55,022 nucleotides of DNA from Ventricola sp051883735 (GTDB lineage Bacteria; Bacillota; Clostridia; Christensenellales; Aristaeellaceae), in NCBI GenBank assembly GCA_051883735.1, contig JBJEUH010000140.1:1-55022 (forward strand). Reading direction: 5' to 3'. Under the pieces are notes generated by a model. It saw nothing but the letters and a program-made list of their open reading frames with translations. It did no database searches and was not told the origin of the DNA. Positions 48,713-55,022 of this stretch are shown in pieces; position 1 is the first letter of the stretch, and each line of letters starts with the position of its first letter. A program made the translations under genes and the position numbers.

Positions 48713-49777
48713 ATGAGCAAAGTGAGCATCATTTTCCTGGTCCTTTCTATTGTGCTGCTGGCGCTGGGCTTCTACGGCGGCAGCGTGCAGATACCCGAGA
48801 CGCCCGAGGCTGCGCAGCCCGGCGCGCTGGCCATGCATTTCGCCCAGTATGAGAACCTCTATCTGATCCTGGGCGCGCTGATCCTGTTCATCGTCCTGTA
48901 CTTCACGATCCACAAGCATGTGGGCCTGAAGACCCAGCACATCATGAGCACCACCATCCGCTACGTCATCCTGATCGGCGTGGGCGTGTTCATGGTCTAT
49001 CCGCTGCTGTGGATGGTCTCCGCGACGTTCAAGAACAACAACGAGATCTTCTCCACGCTCAGCCTGATCCCCAAGCAGCCGACGCTGGAGGGCTATCGCC
49101 TGGCGATGACCAACTATGGCGGCGACATCAACATCTGGTCCGCCATGCTCAACACGTACAAGTACGTGATCCCGAAGGTCGTCTTCACCGTCGTCTCCTC
49201 CACGATCACGGCGTACGGCTTCGGCCGCTTCCGTTTCCGCGGGCGCAACCTGCTCTTCGCGCTGCTGATGGCGACGCTGTTCCTGCCGCAGGTCGTGCTG
49301 AACATCCCGCAGTTCCTGATGTACCGCAACTTCGGCTGGGTCGATTCTCCGTACTACCTCGCGCTGATCGTCCCGACGCTGTTCGCGCAGGAGACGTACT
49401 TCGTCTACATGCTCATCCAGTTCATGCGCAACATCCCGCGTGAGCTTGACGAGGCGGCGAAGATCGACGGCTGCAACATCATGCAGACGCTGGTGCTGGT
49501 GCTCGTGCCGATGCTCTGGCCGGCGATGGTCTCCGCGGGTCTGTTCCAGTTCATGTGGTCGAGCAACGACTTCATGGGCCCGTTGCTCTACGTCAACTCC
49601 CCGGCCCGTTATCCCGCGACGCTGTTCGTGCGCATGAGCATGGACGCGGACACGGGCTTCGCCTGGAACCGCGTCATGGCCGTGTCGCTGATCTCCATCG
49701 CGCCGAGCCTGATCGTGTTCTTCCTCGCGCAGAGCCAGTTCATGGACGGCGTGACCGCCGGCGCCGTGAAGGGCTAA
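48713..49777 (+). CDS. Sugar ABC transporter permease 2
   Basis: 354 residues, MalG/UgpE-type. Two extra N-terminal membrane segments (about 5-25 and 50-68) precede the normal six-span core, making it about 70 residues longer than common members. The EAA loop is DEAAKIDGCNIMQTLVLVLVPM. It starts three bases after permease 1. The extra segments may fit a special partner or simply anchor the protein. Confidence 0.92.
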   Translation: MSKVSIIFLVLSIVLLALGFYGGSVQIPETPEAAQPGALAMHFAQYENLYLILGALILFIVLYFTIHKHVGLKTQHIMSTTIRYVILIGVGVFMVYPLLWMVSATFKNNNEIFSTLSLIPKQPTLEGYRLAMTNYGGDINIWSAMLNTYKYVIPKVVFTVVSSTITAYGFGRFRFRGRNLLFALLMATLFLPQVVLNIPQFLMYRNFGWVDSPYYLALIVPTLFAQETYFVYMLIQFMRNIPRELDEAAKIDGCNIMQTLVLVLVPMLWPAMVSAGLFQFMWSSNDFMGPLLYVNSPARYPATLFVRMSMDADTGFAWNRVMAVSLISIAPSLIVFFLAQSQFMDGVTAGAVKG

Positions 49778-49800
49778 TGCAGGCAAACCTTCAACGCACC

Positions 49801-49829
49801 GTCCCTCCGGGCTTCCGGAGGGACTTTTG
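49801..49829 (+). terminator. Terminator of the sugar ABC operon
   Basis: GTCCCTCCGG / CCGGAGGGAC with loop GCTT, followed by TTTTG. The 49778-50205 interval holds this, element B, an AT-rich stretch, CIRCE and the hsp20 promoter. Confidence 0.9.
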
Positions 49830-49838
49830 TTACCTCAT

Positions 49839-49931
49839 AGGAAATTGCGTCAAAAAACCGTACAGCGGGCACCGAATGACTTGATTCTGCAAAGCTGTTC
49901 GGAAGCGGGAGCGGGCACAGCCCGCTTTTTT
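49839..49931 (+). ncRNA. Repeated structured element with terminator, copy B
   Basis: Counterpart of 11673-11764. TTGCG (49845-49849) pairs with TGCAA (49888-49892), where copy A has CTGCG/CGCAG. The end hairpin is AGCGGGC/GCCCGCT, where copy A has AGCGGCC/GGCCGCT. Both are compensatory changes. As in copy A, it lies directly after an ABC operon terminator. Confidence 0.55.
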
Positions 49932-50074
49932 GCATGAAAAAGCGAACGAAGATATTTGACTATCTTTGACCTTTTGAACAAAAACGGAGGAAGTTATCCA
50001 CAGAAGAATATGAACACATATCGGATAATCGAGAAATAACTGAAAAGACAGAATGATTAATATTTCATAACTGA

Positions 50075-50101
50075 TTAGCACTCGGCTATTGACAGTGCTA
50101 A
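50075..50101 (+). promoter_or_regulatory. CIRCE operator (HrcA binding site)
   Basis: TTAGCACTC, nine-base spacer, CAGTGCTAA: one mismatch from the consensus TTAGCACTC-N9-GAGTGCTAA. It overlaps the -35 of the hsp20 promoter, so HrcA would block transcription until heat stress. Confidence 0.93.
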
Positions 50102-50117
50102 AACGCGGTGGTACAAT
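50089..50117 (+). promoter_or_regulatory. Sigma-A promoter of hsp20
   Basis: TTGACA (50089-50094), 17-base spacer, TACAAT (50112-50117); the -35 is inside CIRCE. Confidence 0.9.
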
Positions 50118-50205
50118 ACCTCACGTAAACGGAAGAAAGCCACGGGGAATGACCCCCGGACATCCGCTTCATCATACAGCAAAGAAATCAGAAGGAGGAA
50201 TCTGT

Positions 50206-50622
50206 ATGCTGCTGAGTCATGTGTTTTCCGATATGTTTGATGACATGTTTATCCCTTCCACGATGAACGCTGCGAATGCGCCGCGCCTGATGAACAGCGA
50301 GGTGCGCGAGTATGACGATCATTACGAGCTGCACATGGAGCTGGCGGGCTTCAAGAAGGAGGACATCAAGGCGGAGCTGAAGGACGGCTACCTGACCATC
50401 AAGGCCGAGCGCAGCGCCAACAACGACACGCAGAACGACGGCGGCCGCGTGATCCGCAGCGAGCGCTTCATGGGCACCTGCCAGAGGACCTTCTACGTCG
50501 GCGAGCACGTGCAGCGCGAGGATGTGCGCGCGGCGTTTGAGGACGGCGTCCTCAAGCTCTACATCCCCAAGAAGGTGGAGCAGCCGAAGGTGGAGGAAAA
50601 CCACTACATCGCCATCGAGTGA
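50206..50622 (+). CDS. Small heat-shock protein Hsp20
   Basis: 138 residues with an alpha-crystallin domain (about 28-125): EYDDHYELHMELAGFKKEDI, DGYLTIKAERS, and VRAAFEDGVLKLYIPK with the GVL signature. It holds unfolded proteins during stress, as an oligomer in the cytoplasm. The start at 50206 is fixed by AGGAGG. Regulation by HrcA is indicated by the CIRCE element. It forms a single-gene unit. Confidence 0.95.
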   Translation: MLLSHVFSDMFDDMFIPSTMNAANAPRLMNSEVREYDDHYELHMELAGFKKEDIKAELKDGYLTIKAERSANNDTQNDGGRVIRSERFMGTCQRTFYVGEHVQREDVRAAFEDGVLKLYIPKKVEQPKVEENHYIAIE

Positions 50623-50651
50623 GACGATCGCCGCTTGCGCAGCTTGAAGCA

Positions 50652-50714
50652 GCGCGAAGTAAAAAAGGGAGTCTGAGGGACGAAATCCCTCAAACTCCCT
50701 TTTTCATTTCGCGC
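50652..50714. terminator. Bidirectional terminator made from an R1-like palindrome
   Basis: Outer GCGCGAA/TTCGCGC, then AAAAAAGGGAGT-TGAGGGA / TCCCTCA-ACTCCCTTTTT, loop CGAAA. Its left half matches the R1 opening and first hairpin. A and T runs on both strands suit the convergent hsp20 and GH36 genes. Confidence 0.85.
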
Positions 50715-50719
50715 CTGTT

Positions 50720-52894
50720 TTAAGCGTCTTCCACCGCGCGCAGGAACCACTGCTGGCTCATGTAGTCGCCCCAGGGCTTGGCGACGCGGATGCCGTAGTA
50801 CATCAGCTCGTCGCCGCCGTAGGTCTTGCCGGTGTCCATGTCCCGATAGGTCAGAGACGCGTCGAGGCCGGCCAGGCGCATCAGGCCGTCCTTCACGTTC
50901 GGGAAGGCCTGCGCGAAGACGTGGGTGACGACGGCCTCGCGCTTGTCGGCGGAGACGCTCATCCACGCGGCCTCGTTGCCCTCGATGGGGGAGCGCAGGC
51001 GGTAGAGATCGCCGTAGAGGAGCAGCGGCTGCATCTCGCGCACGCGCTTGTTGAACGCACGGATCTCGGCGATCTCCTCGTCGGGCAGCCTGGTCAGGTC
51101 CAGCTCGTAGCCGTAGGTGCCGTTCATGGCGACGGCTGCGCGGGTTTTGAGCGGGGCGCTGCGGCCGGTCTGGTGGTTGGGCACGGCGGAGACGTGCGCG
51201 CCCATGGTGCTGGCCGGGAAGACCAGCGAGGTGCCCTGCTGAATCCGGCAGCGCATCCACGCGTCGGTATCATCCGAGCACCAGGCCTGCGGCATGAAGC
51301 ACATCATGCCCAGATCGAAGCGGCCGCCGCCGCCGGCGCAGCTCTCAAAGAGCACATCCGGGAACTGGGACGTGATGCGGCGCATCATGTCGTAAACACC
51401 CAGGATGTAGCGATGGCCCAGCTCCTGCTGCCTGTCCGCCGGCAGGGCGGCGCTGCCCCAGGGAGTGATGAAGCGGTTCATGTCCCACTTCACATAATCG
51501 ACGTTCGCGCGGCGCAGCGCGGCGGTGATCGCCTCGACCACATGATCGCGAACCTCGTTGCGGGAGAGGTCGAGCACGAGCTGATTGCGGTGCTCGATGC
51601 GCGGATAGCCCGGCGCATGGATGCACCAGTCCGGATGGGCGCGGTACAGCGCACTGTCCGGAGAGACCATCTCCGGCTCCACCCACAGGCCGAACTTGAG
51701 GCCCAGCGCGTGGATCTTCGCGCTCAGCCCGGCGAGGCCGTCCGGCAGCTTGCGCGTATCGTCGAACCAGTCGCCCAGGGAGGAATGATCGTCGTCGCGA
51801 TGGCCGAACCAGCCGTCGTCGAGCACGAACAGATCGATGTCCGCCTCGACGGCGCGGCGGGCGAGGGAGAGCAGCTTTTCCTCGTCAAAGGCGAAGTACG
51901 TCGCCTCCCAGTTGTTGATGAGCAGCGGACGCGCGCTGCGCGCGAATTTGCCGGTGGTGATGTGCTGATGCACGAGCCTGTGGAAGCTGCGGCTCATGCC
52001 GCCGATGCCCTCGCAGGAATAGCACAGGTACGCCTCCGGGGTCTGGAAGGCTTCGCCCGGGGCGAGCTTCCAGGAGAAGTTGAACGGCTGAATGCCGATC
52101 ATCGCGCGGGAGATGAACTGGTGGTCGACGTGCACGCTGGCCTCGAAGCTGCCGGAATAGCACAGGGCAAAGCCGTAGGCCTCGCCGTCGGTCTCCGTCG
52201 CGCCCTTGCTGGTGAGCATCATGAACGGGCTGGTCTGCACGCTGGACGCGCCGCGCGCGGAGCTCGTACCCTGATCGCCCGGAACCAGCGGACGGGTATA
52301 CGGGGTGCGCTCGCGCGCCCATGCGCCGCAGAGCGTGGTGAGGTCGTAATCGCAGCCCTCAAAGTCCACGCAGGCGCTGAGCGCCCTGTCCACGACGATG
52401 TCCGTGCGGCCGCCGTTGACGATGCGCGCGCTGCGGGCGATCACGTCCGTATCCGCATAGAGGGTGTAGCACAGCTCGACCGCCACGCCGCTGGCCGCGT
52501 CGCGCAGCGTCAGCAGCAAGGACTGCGCGCCCTCGCCGCGGGCGCTGGGCAAATCGCCCAGGGAAGGCTTGCCCTCCACGATCTCGTGGGATTCGTACTC
52601 AAGCAGCAGCGCGGCCATGCCGCTCTCGTGCAGGACGTGGATCATGCCCTCGCGCATGTCGCCGGTGAACGTCGGGCACTCCAGGGGAAGGAAGTCGAGC
52701 GCAGATTCGTTGAGGGAAAAGGCGTCCTCCGGCCAGATGGTGCGGCGCTCGATGAGCTCGTCGCGAACATGGCGCACGCGGCGGCCCCAGTAGACGTGAA
52801 GGGGATACCTGCCGCCGGCCAGGCGGAAGATGTAGCTGATGCGGTCGTTGAAGAGATGGAAGCACTGCGTGCTGGCTTCGTAGGTGATGGGCAT
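50720..52894 (-). CDS. Alpha-galactosidase (GH36)
   Basis: 724 residues, no signal peptide. N-terminal beta-supersandwich (1-330), TIM barrel (about 340-620) and C-terminal beta domain. The nucleophile Asp lies in DYVKWDMNRF (near residue 470) and the acid/base in WCSDDTDAW (near 540); LLINNWEATYFAFDEEK and CAGGGGRFDLGM are family blocks. It releases galactose from raffinose-type or galactomannan oligosaccharides after import. ATG 52894 follows GGAGG by six bases. A promoter lies about 40 bases upstream. Confidence 0.96.
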   Translation of the reverse strand: MPITYEASTQCFHLFNDRISYIFRLAGGRYPLHVYWGRRVRHVRDELIERRTIWPEDAFSLNESALDFLPLECPTFTGDMREGMIHVLHESGMAALLLEYESHEIVEGKPSLGDLPSARGEGAQSLLLTLRDAASGVAVELCYTLYADTDVIARSARIVNGGRTDIVVDRALSACVDFEGCDYDLTTLCGAWARERTPYTRPLVPGDQGTSSARGASSVQTSPFMMLTSKGATETDGEAYGFALCYSGSFEASVHVDHQFISRAMIGIQPFNFSWKLAPGEAFQTPEAYLCYSCEGIGGMSRSFHRLVHQHITTGKFARSARPLLINNWEATYFAFDEEKLLSLARRAVEADIDLFVLDDGWFGHRDDDHSSLGDWFDDTRKLPDGLAGLSAKIHALGLKFGLWVEPEMVSPDSALYRAHPDWCIHAPGYPRIEHRNQLVLDLSRNEVRDHVVEAITAALRRANVDYVKWDMNRFITPWGSAALPADRQQELGHRYILGVYDMMRRITSQFPDVLFESCAGGGGRFDLGMMCFMPQAWCSDDTDAWMRCRIQQGTSLVFPASTMGAHVSAVPNHQTGRSAPLKTRAAVAMNGTYGYELDLTRLPDEEIAEIRAFNKRVREMQPLLLYGDLYRLRSPIEGNEAAWMSVSADKREAVVTHVFAQAFPNVKDGLMRLAGLDASLTYRDMDTGKTYGGDELMYYGIRVAKPWGDYMSQQWFLRAVEDA

Positions 52895-52932
52895 AGGCAA
52901 CCTCCTGAAATGAATCAGAGCATGTACAGCCT

Positions 52933-52961
52933 ATTGTCTCACACTCGCACGGGGCGGTCAA
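52933..52961 (-). promoter_or_regulatory. Promoter of the GH36 gene
   Basis: Minus strand TTGACC (52956-52961), 17-base spacer, GACAAT (52933-52938). Confidence 0.6.
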
Positions 52962-53143
52962 GCCGGTTTTGGCCAATCGCGCGGAAGTTGCGGCAGAATT
53001 TGTTGGACGGATTTTGATGTTGGGTATGGACGAAACGGGCCAAAAGGTTTATGATGTACTTCGGCTCATTTTATCCTGACCCCGCGCCAGAATCCGCTGC
53101 CTGTCTGCGCATTCTGAAGGGGGAGAAGTCCCGAGGAAGGAAT

Positions 53144-53872
53144 ATGCAAATGAAACAGGAAAACAAGACGTGGTTCCTGCGCGGCATGCGCGACGGCACG
53201 CCGATCATGCTGGGCTACGCGGCTGTCGCCTTCACGCTGGGCATCGCCGCGCGCAACGCGGGCCTGTCCGCGGGCCAGGCGTTTCTGACCAGCCTGCTGT
53301 GCAACGCGTCCGCCGGCGAGAAGGCCGGCTTCACAGTCATCCAGGCGAACGAGGGGTATCTGGCGATGGCGGTCATGATGCTCATCATCAACGCCCGCTA
53401 TCTGCTCATGTCCTGCTCGCTGAGCCAGAAGATTTCGACCGGGACGGGCCTCGTCCCGCGCCTGATCATCGGCTTTGAGGTCACGGACGAGATCTTCGGC
53501 GTGCAGATGAATCTGCCGGGAATGATCTGCCCGTGGTACACCTACGGCGTGATCGCCATGGCGCTGCCGGGCTGGTCGCTGGGCACGTATTTCGGCGTGG
53601 TCATGGGCAACGTGCTGCCCGCCAACATCGTCAGCGCGCTGAGCGTGGGCCTGTACGGCATGTTCCTGGCGATCATCATCCCGCCGGCGAAGGCAAACCG
53701 GGTGATCGCCGTGCTGGTGATGCTCTCCATGGCCGCCAGCTGCGCGTTTGCGTATCTGCCGGTCGTCTCCGCGATCTCGCCCGGCACGCGCGTCATCATC
53801 CTGACGGTCGTGATTTCCGCCGCGGCGGCGGTGCTGTTCCCGGTGAAGGAGGAAGACGGCCATGCAGCGTAA
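53144..53872 (+). CDS. azlC: Branched-chain amino acid exporter, AzlC-like
   Basis: 242 residues, about six or seven membrane segments, with the family pattern GTPIMLGYAAVAFTLGIAAR, NARYLLMSCSL and PWYTYGVIAMALPGW. With AzlD it forms an exporter of branched-chain or related amino acids. ATG 53144 follows GAGG by seven bases; a second ATG two codons on is possible. It overlaps azlD by 11 bases. Confidence 0.9.
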   Translation: MQMKQENKTWFLRGMRDGTPIMLGYAAVAFTLGIAARNAGLSAGQAFLTSLLCNASAGEKAGFTVIQANEGYLAMAVMMLIINARYLLMSCSLSQKISTGTGLVPRLIIGFEVTDEIFGVQMNLPGMICPWYTYGVIAMALPGWSLGTYFGVVMGNVLPANIVSALSVGLYGMFLAIIIPPAKANRVIAVLVMLSMAASCAFAYLPVVSAISPGTRVIILTVVISAAAAVLFPVKEEDGHAA

Positions 53873-54170
53873 CATCTATGTGTACATCTTCGTCATGTTC
53901 GCGGTCACCTATCTCATCCGCGTGCTGCCGCTGACGCTGATCCGCAAGCCGATCAAAAGCCGGTTCATCCGCTCGTTCCTGTACTATGTGCCCTATGTGA
54001 CGCTGGCGATCATGACCTTCCCGGACATCGTGCAGGCGACCACCGCGCCCGTGGCCGGTCTGCTGGCGCTGATTGCGGGCGTTGCGCTGGCGTGGAGCGG
54101 CAGGAGCCTGTTCACCGTGGCGGTCGCTTCCTGTGCGGTGGTGTTCATCACCGAGATGATCATTCTGTGA
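53862..54170 (+). CDS. azlD: AzlD-like membrane protein
   Basis: 102 residues, three or four membrane segments, the small partner of AzlC: TYLIRVLPLTLIRKPIKSRF, YVPYVTLAIMTFPDIV and the hydrophobic end. The start overlaps azlC, so the two are coupled. Confidence 0.9.
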   Translation: MQRNIYVYIFVMFAVTYLIRVLPLTLIRKPIKSRFIRSFLYYVPYVTLAIMTFPDIVQATTAPVAGLLALIAGVALAWSGRSLFTVAVASCAVVFITEMIIL

Positions 54171-54176
54171 GGGCCT

Positions 54177-54875
54177 ATGATCAAGCTGATTGTGTTTGAC
54201 CTGGACGGGACGCTGGCGGACCTGAGCACGGGCATCCAGCCCCCAAACGTGGCGCGGCTGCGCGCGCTGGAGGAGCGGGGCGCGCGCATCGCGATCTGCT
54301 CCGGCAAGCCGACGTATTACCTGTGCGGCCTGATGCGGCAGGTGGAGCTTCGCGCGCCGATCCTCGTGGGCGAGAACGGCGCGGTGATCCAGTTCGGCGT
54401 GGATCTGCCGCCGCGGGCATACCACGTCGCACCGCATTCCGATGCGGCCAGGCGCTCCATCCGTCTGCTGCGCGAGGCGTTTGACGCGGCCGTGCCGGGG
54501 CTGTGGTATCAGCCCAACGAGGTGGGCCTCACGCCGTTCCCCCGGAACGACGCGGAGTTTGACGCGCTGCAGGGCTGTATCGACGCGCTTGCGCCGCAGC
54601 TTCAGGATCTGATCATCTACCGCCATTGCGACAGCTATGACATCACGCCCAGCGGCATCACGAAGAAGAGCGGCCTTGCGCGGCTGGGCGGCATGCTGGG
54701 GATTGCGCCGGAGGAGACCGCCGCCGTGGGCGACGGCGTGAACGACTACCCGATGTTCGAGTACGCGGGGCTGGCCGTAGGCGTGAACGTGCAGGAGGCG
54801 GACAAGGTCGATGTGAACTTCGCCTCGCCGGACGAGGCGCTGGAGTTCCTGCTTGCGCAGATGGAAGAAAACTGA
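54177..54875 (+). CDS. HAD superfamily phosphatase, Cof type
   Basis: 232 residues. DxD nucleophile pair in VFDLDGTLAD, Thr/Ser motif ICSGKP, Lys in TKKSGLARL, and the final acidic GDGVNDYPMFEYAG. The C2-type cap (about 80-155) places it with Cof/phosphoglycolate phosphatase relatives that dephosphorylate sugar phosphates. It begins six bases after azlD and may be the third gene of that unit. Confidence 0.9.
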   Translation: MIKLIVFDLDGTLADLSTGIQPPNVARLRALEERGARIAICSGKPTYYLCGLMRQVELRAPILVGENGAVIQFGVDLPPRAYHVAPHSDAARRSIRLLREAFDAAVPGLWYQPNEVGLTPFPRNDAEFDALQGCIDALAPQLQDLIIYRHCDSYDITPSGITKKSGLARLGGMLGIAPEETAAVGDGVNDYPMFEYAGLAVGVNVQEADKVDVNFASPDEALEFLLAQMEEN

Positions 54876-54884
54876 ATTCAAACA

Positions 54885-54916
54885 GGGAGGCCGGGCAAAA
54901 TGCCTGACCTCCCTTG
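54885..54916 (+). terminator. Terminator after the HAD gene
   Basis: GGGAGG-GGGC / GCCT-CCTCCC stem, loop AAAAT, followed by TTGTT. Confidence 0.7.
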
Positions 54917-54967
54917 TTCTATGCGCGGAAATTTGCTTGGGGGCTTTAGGGAACGAATGTTAACGAT

Positions 54968-55022
54968 CTCCCTCAGTCAGCTTCGCTGACAGCTCCCTCA
55001 AGAGGGAGCCTGACTCTCTTTA
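54968..55022 (+). repeat. Dispersed palindromic repeat, cut by the window end
   Basis: CTCCCTCAGTCAG opening, then TCAG-CTTCG-CTGA and GCTCCCTC/GAGGGAGC hairpins. This is a MITE-like type familiar from gut Clostridia genomes; the right terminal repeat is expected just beyond the window. Confidence 0.65.

Noticed and set aside
49994..50002. Perfect DnaA box TTATCCACA upstream of hsp20
   Set aside because: Only one box, no AT-rich unwinding region with further boxes, and no dnaA/dnaN nearby. Not an origin; at most a stray or regulatory DnaA site.

Overview
The window is about 55 kb of high-GC bacterial DNA, apparently a scaffold from a Gram-positive gut anaerobe. I infer class Clostridia (Bacillota), possibly a Christensenellales-like lineage; this rests on gene content and sequence style, not on a database match. 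Supporting signs are AGGAGG ribosome sites at good spacing, TTGACA-N17-TATAAT promoters, intrinsic terminators, a CIRCE element, an L19 leader, flavinylated secreted reductase, LCP and Hol_Tox families, and plant-glycan use without outer-membrane genes. A 100-N gap flanked by a 55-bp duplication shows the sequence is a draft assembly.

Layout. 1-9 kb: 3' end of rpoC, a FucO-type alcohol dehydrogenase, convergent peptidase T, an AEC carrier divergent from dnaX, and an oligo-1,6-glucosidase overlapping dnaX. 9-16 kb: a polar amino acid ABC operon, a LysR regulator, a secreted FMN/FAD reductase and an orphan binding protein. 16-23 kb: housekeeping rplS, rbgA, rnhB and yraN, then a very large two-module GT-C glycosyltransferase interrupted by the gap. 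23-24.5 kb: an XRE regulator, a probable type I toxin-antitoxin locus missed by ORF callers, and an SH3b/zinc-motif secreted protein. 24.5-33 kb: an exopolysaccharide operon with four glycosyltransferases, a ligase/polymerase, a phosphoglycosyl transferase and an alpha/alpha-barrel protein. 33-38 kb: a CHAP protein, then a lower-GC arsenic operon (arsR, permease, thioredoxin, ACR3, arsC) that looks acquired. 38-43 kb: a PRTase-like gene, an AT-richer acyltransferase, GtrA, a degenerate LCP protein and proA. 43-50 kb: rpiB and a pectin-fragment locus (GH28, GH105 and an ABC importer without its own ATPase). 50-55 kb: CIRCE-controlled hsp20, GH36 alpha-galactosidase, azlCD and a HAD phosphatase.

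Functionally the cell imports plant oligosaccharides and cuts them inside (GH13, GH28, GH105, GH36), imports amino acids, may dispose of electrons on an extracellular flavoenzyme, and builds a surface polysaccharide.

The most unusual content is between the genes. Several families of dispersed, strongly structured elements recur just after stop codons: R1 (two hairpins with compensatory changes), R2 and a related short form E (a hairpin with a conserved GGA/GACTA internal loop), R4 (a long hairpin), and a separate 92-93-nt element ending in a terminator, seen twice. They combine in mosaics, and one R2 sits inside an R1. No CRISPR array, tRNA, rRNA or complete transposase gene was seen.
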